This document shows, in pieces, positions 1 through 5,542 of a stretch of DNA of 8,813 bases. Origin of the DNA: STF1-184 sp050178795. Lineage in GTDB: Bacteria; Bacillota; Clostridia; Christensenellales; UBA1242. A program made the position numbers and the translations under genes. The DNA lies in NCBI GenBank assembly GCA_050178795.1, contig JBFXFT010000011.1, positions 1 through 8,813 of the forward strand. The letters run 5' to 3'. The notes under the pieces were generated by a model. The model had not been told where the DNA came from, did no database searches, and saw only the letters and a program-made list of their open reading frames with translations. Numbering within the stretch: position 1 is the first letter of the stretch; every line of letters starts with the position of its first letter.

Positions 1-2
1 AT

Positions 3-127
3 TTCAAAAATAACGGTAAGATTTGCAATAAGGCATAGTAAGGCAACGCACGATTTCGTGCTGCCTTTAAAGTAGGGTTTTACCCGTTACATGAAAAACC
101 ACCAGGTATACTGGTGGATTTTTATTT
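3..127 (+). repeat. Left arm of a 125-bp perfect inverted repeat
   Basis: This stretch is the exact reverse complement of 8689-8813; position i pairs with 8816-i, and the match stops at 128 versus 8688. It is non-coding and rich in internal pairing. Arms at 11-21 and 78-89 pair with one bulged C (85). A hairpin at 40-67 has arms AAGGCA and GCACG with a 2-nt bulge and an ATTT loop. A separate 7-bp hairpin lies at 99-117. The window begins only two bases outside it, so its outer edge cannot be judged. The likeliest reading is a dispersed multi-copy intergenic element at which the assembly stopped. A structured RNA ending in a terminator, read rightward, is an alternative. Confidence 0.9.
94..117 (-). 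terminator. Intrinsic terminator after the gmk-like gene
   Basis: On the minus strand a 7-bp GC-rich stem (CCACCAG / CTGGTGG, 5-nt loop, 117-99) is followed by five T residues (98-94). It lies 18 bases after the stop codon of the guanylate-kinase-like gene and ends the cmk-plsC-gmk transcript. The hairpin is part of the inverted repeat. It also has a T-rich tail on the plus strand (ATTTTTATTT), so it could act in both directions. Confidence 0.8.
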
Positions 128-134
128 ATTTTTC

Positions 135-977
135 TTAATCTTTTTGTTTTACTTCTAGTTCAATTGCTCTCAAATAGTTCTTCCATTCAGCCATTTCACT
201 TTCTGTAAGTGTTTTTATTTTGTTGCCCTCATAGACCTCTTTGCAAATAGTTACGCCTGCTATTATGCTGGCAACTAGTTCCTCGTGCCCTTTTAATACA
301 TATATTTTGCCGTCTTTAAGTGCAACCCTAATTGCACTTGGCATATAACCAACACTATATTCTTCACTAAGGGCTTTTATTTTTTTCTTCCTTAGTTTTT
401 CCACTGGCTTAGTGAACACATAATTCGCTAACTCATTTTCATTTTTCAATATTTCTTTAAGTAGTTCAACCGTTTGATTGATAGTCTTGTTTAAAATTAT
501 AAAGTCAAACTTATATCTTTCGCCTTGTTCATACTTATAACGTTTAAGGCGTTTTTTAATTTCTGTCTCCCCTCTTTCTTTTAATCTTTTAACTAAAACT
601 TGTTTATTTTTAGTTTTTAAAAATACTTGTATGGTTTTAGTATAGTCTTTTAATAGACGAGACAAATTAACTGCGCCTTCAACGCCTATATCTTTAACCA
701 AAATTTTACCTTTTTTAATATAATCGTCAAAAATTAATTTGCTAGAACCATAGTAGTTGCCGTGTATTAATTCATATTCAAGAAGTTCATTGTTTTTTAT
801 TTTTTCTTGAAATTCTTCCTTTGTATAAAAATAATATGGATTGCCTTGTTTTTCTCCGTTACGCATAGGTCTCGCTGTTAAAGTTGGCATAAGTACAACT
901 TTTTTGTTTTGTTGTTTCAAAGCCTTTATCAAAGTGTTTTTACCCACTCCACTGCTTCCAATCAACATCATAAACAT
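135..977 (-). CDS. Guanylate-kinase-like protein with an extra C-terminal domain
   Basis: The protein has 280 residues, against about 190-210 for ordinary GMP kinase, which phosphorylates GMP to GDP with ATP. Residues 1-180 follow the Gmk fold: P-loop G7-SSGVG-K13-N-T, ARPMRNGE (R36, R39) for the GMP phosphate, Y48/Y49, E67 of LLEYE, YYGS (75-78), lid residues R135 and R143, and FDFIILN (157-163). The usual second Asp of the DIDVQGA motif is Gly (G98 in DIGVEGA), and P-loop position 14 is Asn where Ser or Gly is usual. Residues about 183-280 are an added domain with a stretch (DGKIYVLKGHEELVASIIAG, 222-241) resembling the ParB/sulfiredoxin-like 'dGk-ylidGHhR-xAa-xxG' pattern, with HEEL where ParB has HxR. 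An AAAGGAG site lies 10 nt before the chosen ATG, and only 2 bp separate it from plsC. It may be the cell's Gmk or a divergent paralogue with another role. Family is confident; activity and the C-terminal assignment are not. Confidence 0.82.
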   Translation of the reverse strand: MFMMLIGSSGVGKNTLIKALKQQNKKVVLMPTLTARPMRNGEKQGNPYYFYTKEEFQEKIKNNELLEYELIHGNYYGSSKLIFDDYIKKGKILVKDIGVEGAVNLSRLLKDYTKTIQVFLKTKNKQVLVKRLKERGETEIKKRLKRYKYEQGERYKFDFIILNKTINQTVELLKEILKNENELANYVFTKPVEKLRKKKIKALSEEYSVGYMPSAIRVALKDGKIYVLKGHEELVASIIAGVTICKEVYEGNKIKTLTESEMAEWKNYLRAIELEVKQKD

Positions 978-979
978 AA

Positions 980-1576
980 TTAAAATTCTCCTTTATTGTA
1001 TAATTCTATAAGTTCTTGTTGTTTTAGTTTTAAAAGTTCTGCACTTTTATCTAAATATTCCTTTTCTAATTTGCCTGTTTCATTTTCTAAGTAGAACGGT
1101 TTACCTATTATTAACACATTTTTCTTAAATAATTTTGGTTTATTCAAAAATACCATAGGTATTACTGGCGCCTTACCCTTAACGGCAAATATTGTTACGC
1201 CATTTTTGTATTCTTCCTCTTCACCCTCATTTTTTTGCCTTGTTCCACCTGGGAATATTCCAAGTGTGCCACCATTTTTTAATAGAGTTAAAACCTGTTT
1301 TATTGCACCTATGTCTGCTTTACCTCTATTTACTGGAATCGCACCAATTTTAGTGTAAAACCATTTAGAAAGTTTGGTTTTAAACAGTTCAATTTTACTT
1401 AAAAAACTTATTTTTTGCTTAACATTTATGCCTATTATTATTGCGTCCAAATTGCTTTTGTGATTGCTATATAGTATGCACCTTTCTTTAAGTAAATTTT
1501 TTTTACCTATTACCTTGGTTGGGTAAAAAAACTTGATTGGCAAAAATAGTAAGGCTCTAATAAATTTATAAAACAT
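980..1576 (-). CDS. plsC: 1-acyl-sn-glycerol-3-phosphate acyltransferase family protein (PlsC-like)
   Basis: This 198-residue protein has the length and order of motifs of the PlsC/LPLAT family, which acylates lysophosphatidic acid to phosphatidic acid at the inner face of the membrane. The hydrophobic N-terminus (about 5-20) would anchor it. The catalytic HX4D motif is NHKSNLD (H39, D44). Motif II is around KIGAIPVNRG (R84), and motif IV is APVIP (136-140). Motif III reads FPGGTR (108-113), with Gly110 where the family almost always has Glu (FPEGTR), a residue linked to glycerol-phosphate binding. It is followed by an acidic run, EGEEEEY. The ribosome binding site AGGTG overlaps the stop codon of cmk, 9 bp upstream, so translation is probably coupled. 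Position after cmk is typical of Firmicutes. Family membership is clear; substrate and full activity are less certain because of the motif III change. Confidence 0.88.
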   Translation of the reverse strand: MFYKFIRALLFLPIKFFYPTKVIGKKNLLKERCILYSNHKSNLDAIIIGINVKQKISFLSKIELFKTKLSKWFYTKIGAIPVNRGKADIGAIKQVLTLLKNGGTLGIFPGGTRQKNEGEEEEYKNGVTIFAVKGKAPVIPMVFLNKPKLFKKNVLIIGKPFYLENETGKLEKEYLDKSAELLKLKQQELIELYNKGEF

Positions 1577-1585
1577 ACTTCACCT

Positions 1586-2260
1586 CTATCTTTTTATGTG
1601 ACTAAAAATTTCTTTTTCAACCTCATCTAGCGTCTTATTTGTTGTATCAATTATTATTGCATCATCTGCTGGTTTAAGCGGAGAAAACTCCCTATTTGTG
1701 TCCCTAAAGTCGCGCTCTTTTATGTCCGCCAAAATGCGCTCATAACTAAACTCGCTTTGACCTTTTTCGTGATATTCGTTGTATCTACGCCTTGCGCGCT
1801 CTTCAACGCTTGCGTCTAAATAAAATTTATACTGAGCGTTAGGCAAAACAACTGTTCCTATGTCGCGCCCATCTATTATTATGCTTTGCTTTTCTGCAAA
1901 CGACTTTTGCAAGGCAACCATTTTTTTTCTTACACTTAGTAAACTGCTGACTTGGCTTGCTGCAGCGCTTACCTCTTCTGTCATAAGTAAATTGGTTACA
2001 TTTTCGTCGTTTAGGTAAGTTTGTTGCTTACCATTTTCGTATTTTACATCTATTTTTAAATGATTTAAAAAAGTTAGGACTTGCTCTTCATTTAAAGGGT
2101 CAAGGTTAGAGCGTAGAGCCTGTAAGCCTGCCGTCCTATACATTGCACCGGTATTCAAATAAAGTATTCCTAACCTTTTACTAAGTCTACTTGCTATAGT
2201 TGTTTTTCCTGCACTTGCTGGTCCATCTATTGCTATTAAAATAGGTTTTTGTTTTTGCAT
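1586..2260 (-). CDS. cmk: (d)CMP kinase
   Basis: This 224-residue cytoplasmic enzyme phosphorylates CMP and dCMP with ATP, feeding CTP and dCTP pools; the length is usual for Cmk. The P-loop is GPASAGKTT (13-21, K19). The CMP-binding loop reads YLNTGAMYR (34-42), followed by DGRDIGTVVLP (130-140) and the lid and C-terminal signature RDFRD-NREFSPLKPADDAIIIDTT. Most family members have Asp where N36 stands (Y-[LV]-D-[TS]-GAMYR); the change is conservative and may be lineage-specific. The gene leads a three-gene operon (cmk-plsC-gmk-like) with its own promoter at 2326-2298. An AAAGGAA ribosome binding site lies about 10 nt before the ATG. It follows the rluB terminator. Confidence 0.96.
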   Translation of the reverse strand: MQKQKPILIAIDGPASAGKTTIASRLSKRLGILYLNTGAMYRTAGLQALRSNLDPLNEEQVLTFLNHLKIDVKYENGKQQTYLNDENVTNLLMTEEVSAAASQVSSLLSVRKKMVALQKSFAEKQSIIIDGRDIGTVVLPNAQYKFYLDASVEERARRRYNEYHEKGQSEFSYERILADIKERDFRDTNREFSPLKPADDAIIIDTTNKTLDEVEKEIFSHIKR

Positions 2261-2297
2261 ATAAGTTAAATTCCTTTAAATTAAAATCGTTAAACTA

Positions 2298-2326
2298 ATT
2301 ATAGACTATAATAAAAATAAAAGCAA
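2298..2326 (-). promoter_or_regulatory. Sigma-A-type promoter of the cmk operon
   Basis: On the minus strand a -35 hexamer TTGCTT (2326-2321) and a perfect -10 TATAAT (2303-2298) are separated by 17 bp. A start site near 2291 would give a leader of about 30 nt before the cmk ATG at 2260. The promoter lies just after the rluB terminator, so cmk-plsC-gmk is an independent transcription unit. Confidence 0.75.
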
Positions 2327-2337
2327 ATCAACATACT

Positions 2338-2366
2338 AAAAAACCACCAATTAGTGGCGGTTTTTT
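2338..2366 (-). terminator. Intrinsic terminator of the S2P-scpA-scpB-rluB operon
   Basis: On the minus strand the stem ACCGCCA / TGGTGGT (2361-2355 with 2349-2343, one G-U pair, 5-nt loop) is followed by a run of six T residues (2343-2338). The rluB stop codon at 2367-2365 abuts the hairpin, so termination occurs immediately after the coding region. Confidence 0.85.
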
Positions 2367-3069
2367 ATGCTCTTTTTAAATATTCAATTTCTGATGGCGT
2401 TAACTCTCTATATTCCTTGCGACTCATACCACCAAGCCTTATTTCGCCTATTGCGACGCGCTTTAAATATACTACCTCTTTACCGATTGCCTCAAACATC
2501 TTCCTGATTTGCCTGTTTCTGCCCTCGTGAATGACTATTTGTAGCCTAGTTACTCCGTCTTCATATTTTAGCCTTTTTACCCTTGCTTTTGCGGTTTTAA
2601 CGCCGTCAATAACAACGCCAGCGCGCAAAACTGCAAGTTCACTCTCTAAAAGTGCACCCTTTACATTTGCTATATAGGTCTTTTCTATTTCATGGCTAGG
2701 GTGCATAAGCCTATGTGCCAAATCGCCGTCATTTGTTAAAATAATAAGTCCTTCTGTGTCATAGTCAAGTCTTCCAACTAGAAATATGCGCTCTTTTGTA
2801 TCAATTAAGTCTAAAACCGTTGGTCTGCCCCTATCGTCATGAACTGAAGATATGTAGCCTTTAGGCTTATTTAGCAAATAATAAACCTTGTCATTAGCAA
2901 GTTTTGCCATAACACCATCTACTGCAACTTTGTCATTTGCCTCGTCAACTTCGGTTGCTAGTTTTGTTACAATTTTGCCATTTATGCTAACTTTGCCAGC
3001 CAAAATTAACTCTTCTACCTTTCTTCTAGATGCTATTCCGCAACTAGCCAAATATTTGTTTATTCTCAT
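2365..3069 (-). CDS. rluB: RluB/RsuA-family 23S rRNA pseudouridine synthase
   Basis: This 234-residue protein has the normal size and architecture of the RsuA/RluB/RluE/RluF family, which converts one uridine of rRNA to pseudouridine. An S4 RNA-binding domain (about 1-47, RINKYLASCGIASRRKVEELI) is followed by the synthase domain: LNKPKGYISS (66-75), the catalytic motif GRLDYDTEGLIILTND with D102 as catalytic Asp, and HEGRNRQIRKMFEAIG near the C-terminus. Its place directly after scpA-scpB is the common Firmicutes arrangement and favours the RluB branch (helix 69-to-90 region of 23S rRNA) over RsuA, but the exact target uridine cannot be read from sequence. AAAGGAA lies 6 nt before the ATG, and only 17 bp separate it from scpB. 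It is the last gene of its operon. Confidence 0.93.
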   Translation of the reverse strand: MRINKYLASCGIASRRKVEELILAGKVSINGKIVTKLATEVDEANDKVAVDGVMAKLANDKVYYLLNKPKGYISSVHDDRGRPTVLDLIDTKERIFLVGRLDYDTEGLIILTNDGDLAHRLMHPSHEIEKTYIANVKGALLESELAVLRAGVVIDGVKTAKARVKRLKYEDGVTRLQIVIHEGRNRQIRKMFEAIGKEVVYLKRVAIGEIRLGGMSRKEYRELTPSEIEYLKRA

Positions 3070-3086
3070 TTATTTTCCTTTAAAAT

Positions 3087-3914
3087 TTATTCAAAATCGT
3101 CGTTTATATGCTTTAACAACTCTTCTTCTCTTCTAAGAAGTGCAAGTTCTTCCTCAAAAGCCTCTTCTTCCTCTTTTGTTTTAAATATATTGTTTTTATG
3201 TTCTTCTACTTTTGTCTCTATTATTTCTTCAAAGACTTCTTCAACCTTTTCTTCTAACTCTTCCTCAAATTTTTCTTGCTCTGCTATTGCCTTTGCAACT
3301 TCTTCCTCAAAAAGACGCTCTTTATCTTCTTGGTTTTCGTCTTCTTCCTCTATTTCAAACTCATCATATAAGTTATGGTCTGCCCTTGCATTTATTACAG
3401 ATATACTTTCAAGTAGTTCCTCATAGTCAGGTAATTCGTTTAAGTCCTTTAAGTCAAATCGCTTTAAAAACTCGTCCGTAGTGCCAAATAACATAGGCTT
3501 GCCTATCGTATCCTTTCTTCCTATTACTTCAATTAAGTTGTGCTTAATAAGCATTTGAAGTGCATAGTCAGAGTTTACACCCCTTATATTCTCAACTTCT
3601 AGCCTAGTAATTGGTTGCTTATAGGCTATTATTGCCATCGCTTCAAGTGTAGCCTTGCTTAGTTTGCGCTCTCTTATTGGGTTAAGCACATTTGCAACAT
3701 CGTCAGCATAGTCAGAGTTAGAACATAATTGCACTTTGTTCCTATAAGTTATAATATGTATGCCTGATTTCTCATCATATTTTGCTTTTAAGTCGGCTAT
3801 TGCTTTATCCAAATCTTCTTCTAAAACTTGAAGTTTATCAAGTAAGTCATCTTTTGAAACACCATCTCCAGATACAAACAAAACTGCCTCTAAAATTTCC
3901 TTTAAGTTATTCAC
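3087..3914 (-). CDS. scpB: Segregation and condensation protein B with a long acidic tail
   Basis: ScpB is the dimeric kite subunit that binds the ScpA kleisin in the SMC-ScpAB condensin and helps organise and segregate chromosomes. Residues 1 to about 165 match ScpB: an N-terminal winged helix (LKEILEAVLFVSGDGVSKDDLL), then the signature LSKATLEAMAIIAYKQPITRLEVENIRGVNSD (85-116) and IGRKDTIGKPMLFGTTDEFLKRFDLK. Typical ScpB ends near 190-200 residues; this one has 275. From about 185 on it is a Glu-rich, probably coiled-coil tail with 40 Asp/Glu among the last 91 residues. The start is GTG at 3914, with GAGGAG seven bases upstream inside scpA. The coding regions overlap by 8 bp (GTGAATAA), which implies translational coupling and matched amounts of the two partners. 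The tail is in frame to the stop with no sign of a frameshift. Confidence 0.95.
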   Translation of the reverse strand: MNNLKEILEAVLFVSGDGVSKDDLLDKLQVLEEDLDKAIADLKAKYDEKSGIHIITYRNKVQLCSNSDYADDVANVLNPIRERKLSKATLEAMAIIAYKQPITRLEVENIRGVNSDYALQMLIKHNLIEVIGRKDTIGKPMLFGTTDEFLKRFDLKDLNELPDYEELLESISVINARADHNLYDEFEIEEEDENQEDKERLFEEEVAKAIAEQEKFEEELEEKVEEVFEEIIETKVEEHKNNIFKTKEEEEAFEEELALLRREEELLKHINDDFE

Positions 3915-4695
3915 CGTCGTTCTCCTCGCATTTAATAATTTCTATGTCTGAAAATTCTTCTTCCTGCGTAACCTTAATCTCTTGCAATCTAAGCATTTCA
4001 AGTAGTGCTAAAAATATTGTTATAATCTCAGACCTACTGTAATCATTTTCTACAAGTTCGCTAAACTTCAATTTTTTCTCTTTTATAAGGATTGTCCTTA
4101 TTTCAAAGGTCTTTTCCTCAACTGTAAACCTATCTTTTTCTATGGTTTTTGGAATTATTATTTGTTCTTCAACATCAATCTTATGAAGAAGATGCGTAAA
4201 GGCAGAAACCAAATTATCCATATTCATTTGAGAAAGCACAATTCTATAATCGTTAGCCGATTTATCTGGCTCTTTGTAAAATTTATCTACATTTTCAATT
4301 ATGGTTAACTTTTCTCCAGCCTCTTTAAATAATTTATACTCTTGCAAGCGCCTTAATAATTCGCTCTCACTGTCTTCTTCGTCCTCTTTTAACTCTTCAT
4401 CTCGTGGAAGTACTGACTTACTTTTAATTTCAATAAGAGTTGCTGCAACCTCAATAAAATCGGCTGCTTTTTCCATATCAAGCGTTTCAAGTTGCTCCAT
4501 ATATTGAAGGTATTGTTCTGTAATTTCGGATAGTTTAATTTCTTGAATGTCTAATTTACTCACCTTAATTAAGTGTAGCAATAAATCAAGCGGACCTTCA
4601 AAATTAGATAGTTTTACTTTGTAACTATCCTCTTCTACCTCGTTTTCGCCTGCGAATTCGTCTATTAAACTGTCTGTCTCTTTAAATTTTTCCAT
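3907..4695 (-). CDS. scpA: Segregation and condensation protein A (kleisin)
   Basis: This 262-residue protein is the kleisin that bridges the SMC heads and carries the ScpB dimer. After a non-conserved acidic leader of about 25 residues, the hallmark N-terminal block VKLSNFEGPLDLLLHLIKVSKLDIQEI runs from 27, followed by the helix KAADFIEVAATLIEIKSKSVLP (76-97). The centre (100-180) is a charged linker. The C-terminal winged helix (about 190-250, KFSELVENDYSRSEIITIFLALLEMLRLQEI) is the SMC-cap-binding part. AAAGGGAA precedes the ATG, and 21 bp separate it from the site-2 protease gene. Its last bases contain the scpB ribosome binding site and start codon. Identity is secure. Confidence 0.96.
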   Translation of the reverse strand: MEKFKETDSLIDEFAGENEVEEDSYKVKLSNFEGPLDLLLHLIKVSKLDIQEIKLSEITEQYLQYMEQLETLDMEKAADFIEVAATLIEIKSKSVLPRDEELKEDEEDSESELLRRLQEYKLFKEAGEKLTIIENVDKFYKEPDKSANDYRIVLSQMNMDNLVSAFTHLLHKIDVEEQIIIPKTIEKDRFTVEEKTFEIRTILIKEKKLKFSELVENDYSRSEIITIFLALLEMLRLQEIKVTQEEEFSDIEIIKCEENDGE

Positions 4696-4716
4696 AAAAA
4701 TTCCCTTTGAAAACGA

Positions 4717-5385
4717 CTAAGTGAGTACATTAATAAATAGTGTCAAAAGTGGAGTAAACACCACATTATACATAAGTTCAATATATTTTGTTAAAAGCCC
4801 AGAAAGCAATAGTACAAGTAGTATAATTTGTCCGTATCTTGCCACAAATTCAATATATTTATTGCTCTTTTTAAATAATACGTTCATAATGTTAAAGCCA
4901 TCTAGCGGTGCGACAGGAATTAGGTTAAAAGCCGCTAAACTTAGGTTGATTCCTGCAAATAATTGCACTAAAACAAAGACAAACAAGCCAAGTGAAGTAT
5001 TTAAGTCAAGCGGTATTATTTGTGTCATCATAAGTGCATAAATAAAGGTAAATAATATAAATAAAATAAGGTTTACGCTTATTCCTGCTATTGAAACCAA
5101 AAATATGCCTTTTCTGTAGTTTTTAAACTTAATTGGGTTTACTGGAACTGGCTTAGCCCAGCCAAAACCAAATACAATTAGCATAAGCATACCCATTGGG
5201 TCAACATGTGCAAATGGGTTAATTGTTAGCCTACCATACGATTTTGCCGTTATGTCACCTTGTTTATAGGCAACAAAAGCGTGTCCGAACTCGTGTAAAG
5301 CTAAAGAAAACAAAATAGCAATAAAAAAAGCTATTGATATTATAATTGCTTCACTTCCCGAGTACGTAGACAGTATGTTAAACAT
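4717..5385 (-). CDS. Site-2 protease family (M50) membrane metalloprotease
   Basis: This 222-residue integral membrane protein belongs to the compact M50/S2P group found next to scpA in many Firmicutes. The zinc motif HEFGH (31-35) lies at the end of the first membrane helix. The third ligand is D162 in NLIPVAPLDGF (154-164), matching the family NxxPxxPLDG pattern. The conserved GRLTINP (51-57) is also present. About six hydrophobic segments are visible: roughly 12-30, 62-80, 94-120, 133-158, 185-203 and 206-222. Such enzymes cleave membrane-spanning segments of regulatory or signal proteins; the substrate here is unknown. There is no PDZ domain, unlike RseP/RasP. It leads the S2P-scpA-scpB-rluB operon, with AAGGAG before the ATG and a promoter 23-51 bp upstream. 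The function link to condensin is only by position. Confidence 0.9.
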   Translation of the reverse strand: MFNILSTYSGSEAIIISIAFFIAILFSLALHEFGHAFVAYKQGDITAKSYGRLTINPFAHVDPMGMLMLIVFGFGWAKPVPVNPIKFKNYRKGIFLVSIAGISVNLILFILFTFIYALMMTQIIPLDLNTSLGLFVFVLVQLFAGINLSLAAFNLIPVAPLDGFNIMNVLFKKSNKYIEFVARYGQIILLVLLLSGLLTKYIELMYNVVFTPLLTLFINVLT

Positions 5386-5407
5386 AAAAACTCCTTGTGT
5401 CTTTTGT

Positions 5408-5436
5408 ATTATATCAAATTACACTAAACTTGGCAA
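5408..5436 (-). promoter_or_regulatory. Sigma-A-type promoter of the S2P-scpAB-rluB operon
   Basis: On the minus strand a -35 hexamer TTGCCA (5436-5431) lies 17 bp from a perfect -10 TATAAT (5413-5408). The predicted start near 5401 leaves a short leader of about 16 nt holding the AAGGAG site of the S2P gene. The -35 box is embedded in the palindrome at 5432-5446. Confidence 0.78.
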
Positions 5437-5446
5437 TAATATTGCC
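5432..5446. promoter_or_regulatory. Palindrome over the -35 box, possible operator
   Basis: The sequence GGCAATA-A-TATTGCC has two perfect 7-bp arms around one central base. It covers five of the six bases of the -35 hexamer and extends upstream of it. Such placement suits a dimeric repressor that blocks RNA polymerase. It is too short and AT-rich, with no T-run, to be a good terminator. The binding protein is unknown. Confidence 0.45.
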
Positions 5447-5453
5447 GTATTTT

Positions 5454-5486
5454 TAAGTACTATGCATAAAAAATAAGTACTATGCA
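5454..5486. repeat. 13-bp direct repeat with 20-bp period upstream of the S2P promoter
   Basis: The 13-mer TAAGTACTATGCA occurs at 5454-5466 and again, without mismatch, at 5474-5486. The two copies are 20 bp apart, close to two helical turns. They lie about 53-85 bp upstream of the predicted start of the S2P-scpAB-rluB transcript and just after the punA terminator. Position and phasing fit tandem sites for an activator, but this is inference. Confidence 0.6.
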
Positions 5487-5490
5487 AACT

Positions 5491-5519
5491 AAAAAATCAC
5501 CCTATTTTGAGTGATTTTT
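5491..5519 (-). terminator. Intrinsic terminator of the deoB-punA operon
   Basis: On the minus strand AAAAATCAC (5519-5511) pairs with GTGATTTTT (5500-5492) around a 10-nt loop, leaving a T-rich 3' side ending at 5491. It lies 23 bases after the punA stop codon. The stem is AT-rich, but the hairpin-plus-T-run form is clear and symmetrical, so it may also stop plus-strand transcription. Confidence 0.75.
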
Positions 5520-5542
5520 ATTTTTTTCTTAATATTGTTACC

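Noticed and set aside
91..138. Fifteen-codon reading frame beginning MKNHQVYWW across the terminator hairpin, also present in the right copy with a different end
   Set aside because: No ribosome binding site precedes it, the reading comes from the palindrome itself, and the frame diverges as soon as the repeat ends.
2888..3136. Plus-strand open frame opposite the start of rluB
   Set aside because: It overlaps the conserved S4 domain of rluB and the rluB-scpB junction and shows no family features or start signal.
3190..3481. Plus-strand open frames rich in Ser or Leu opposite scpB
   Set aside because: They are the reverse complement of the Glu-codon-rich tail of ScpB, which keeps the opposite strand free of stops; they have no ribosome binding site.
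4721..5041. Plus-strand 106-codon frame opposite the site-2 protease gene
   Set aside because: It is antisense to a clear membrane protease and has no recognisable motif.
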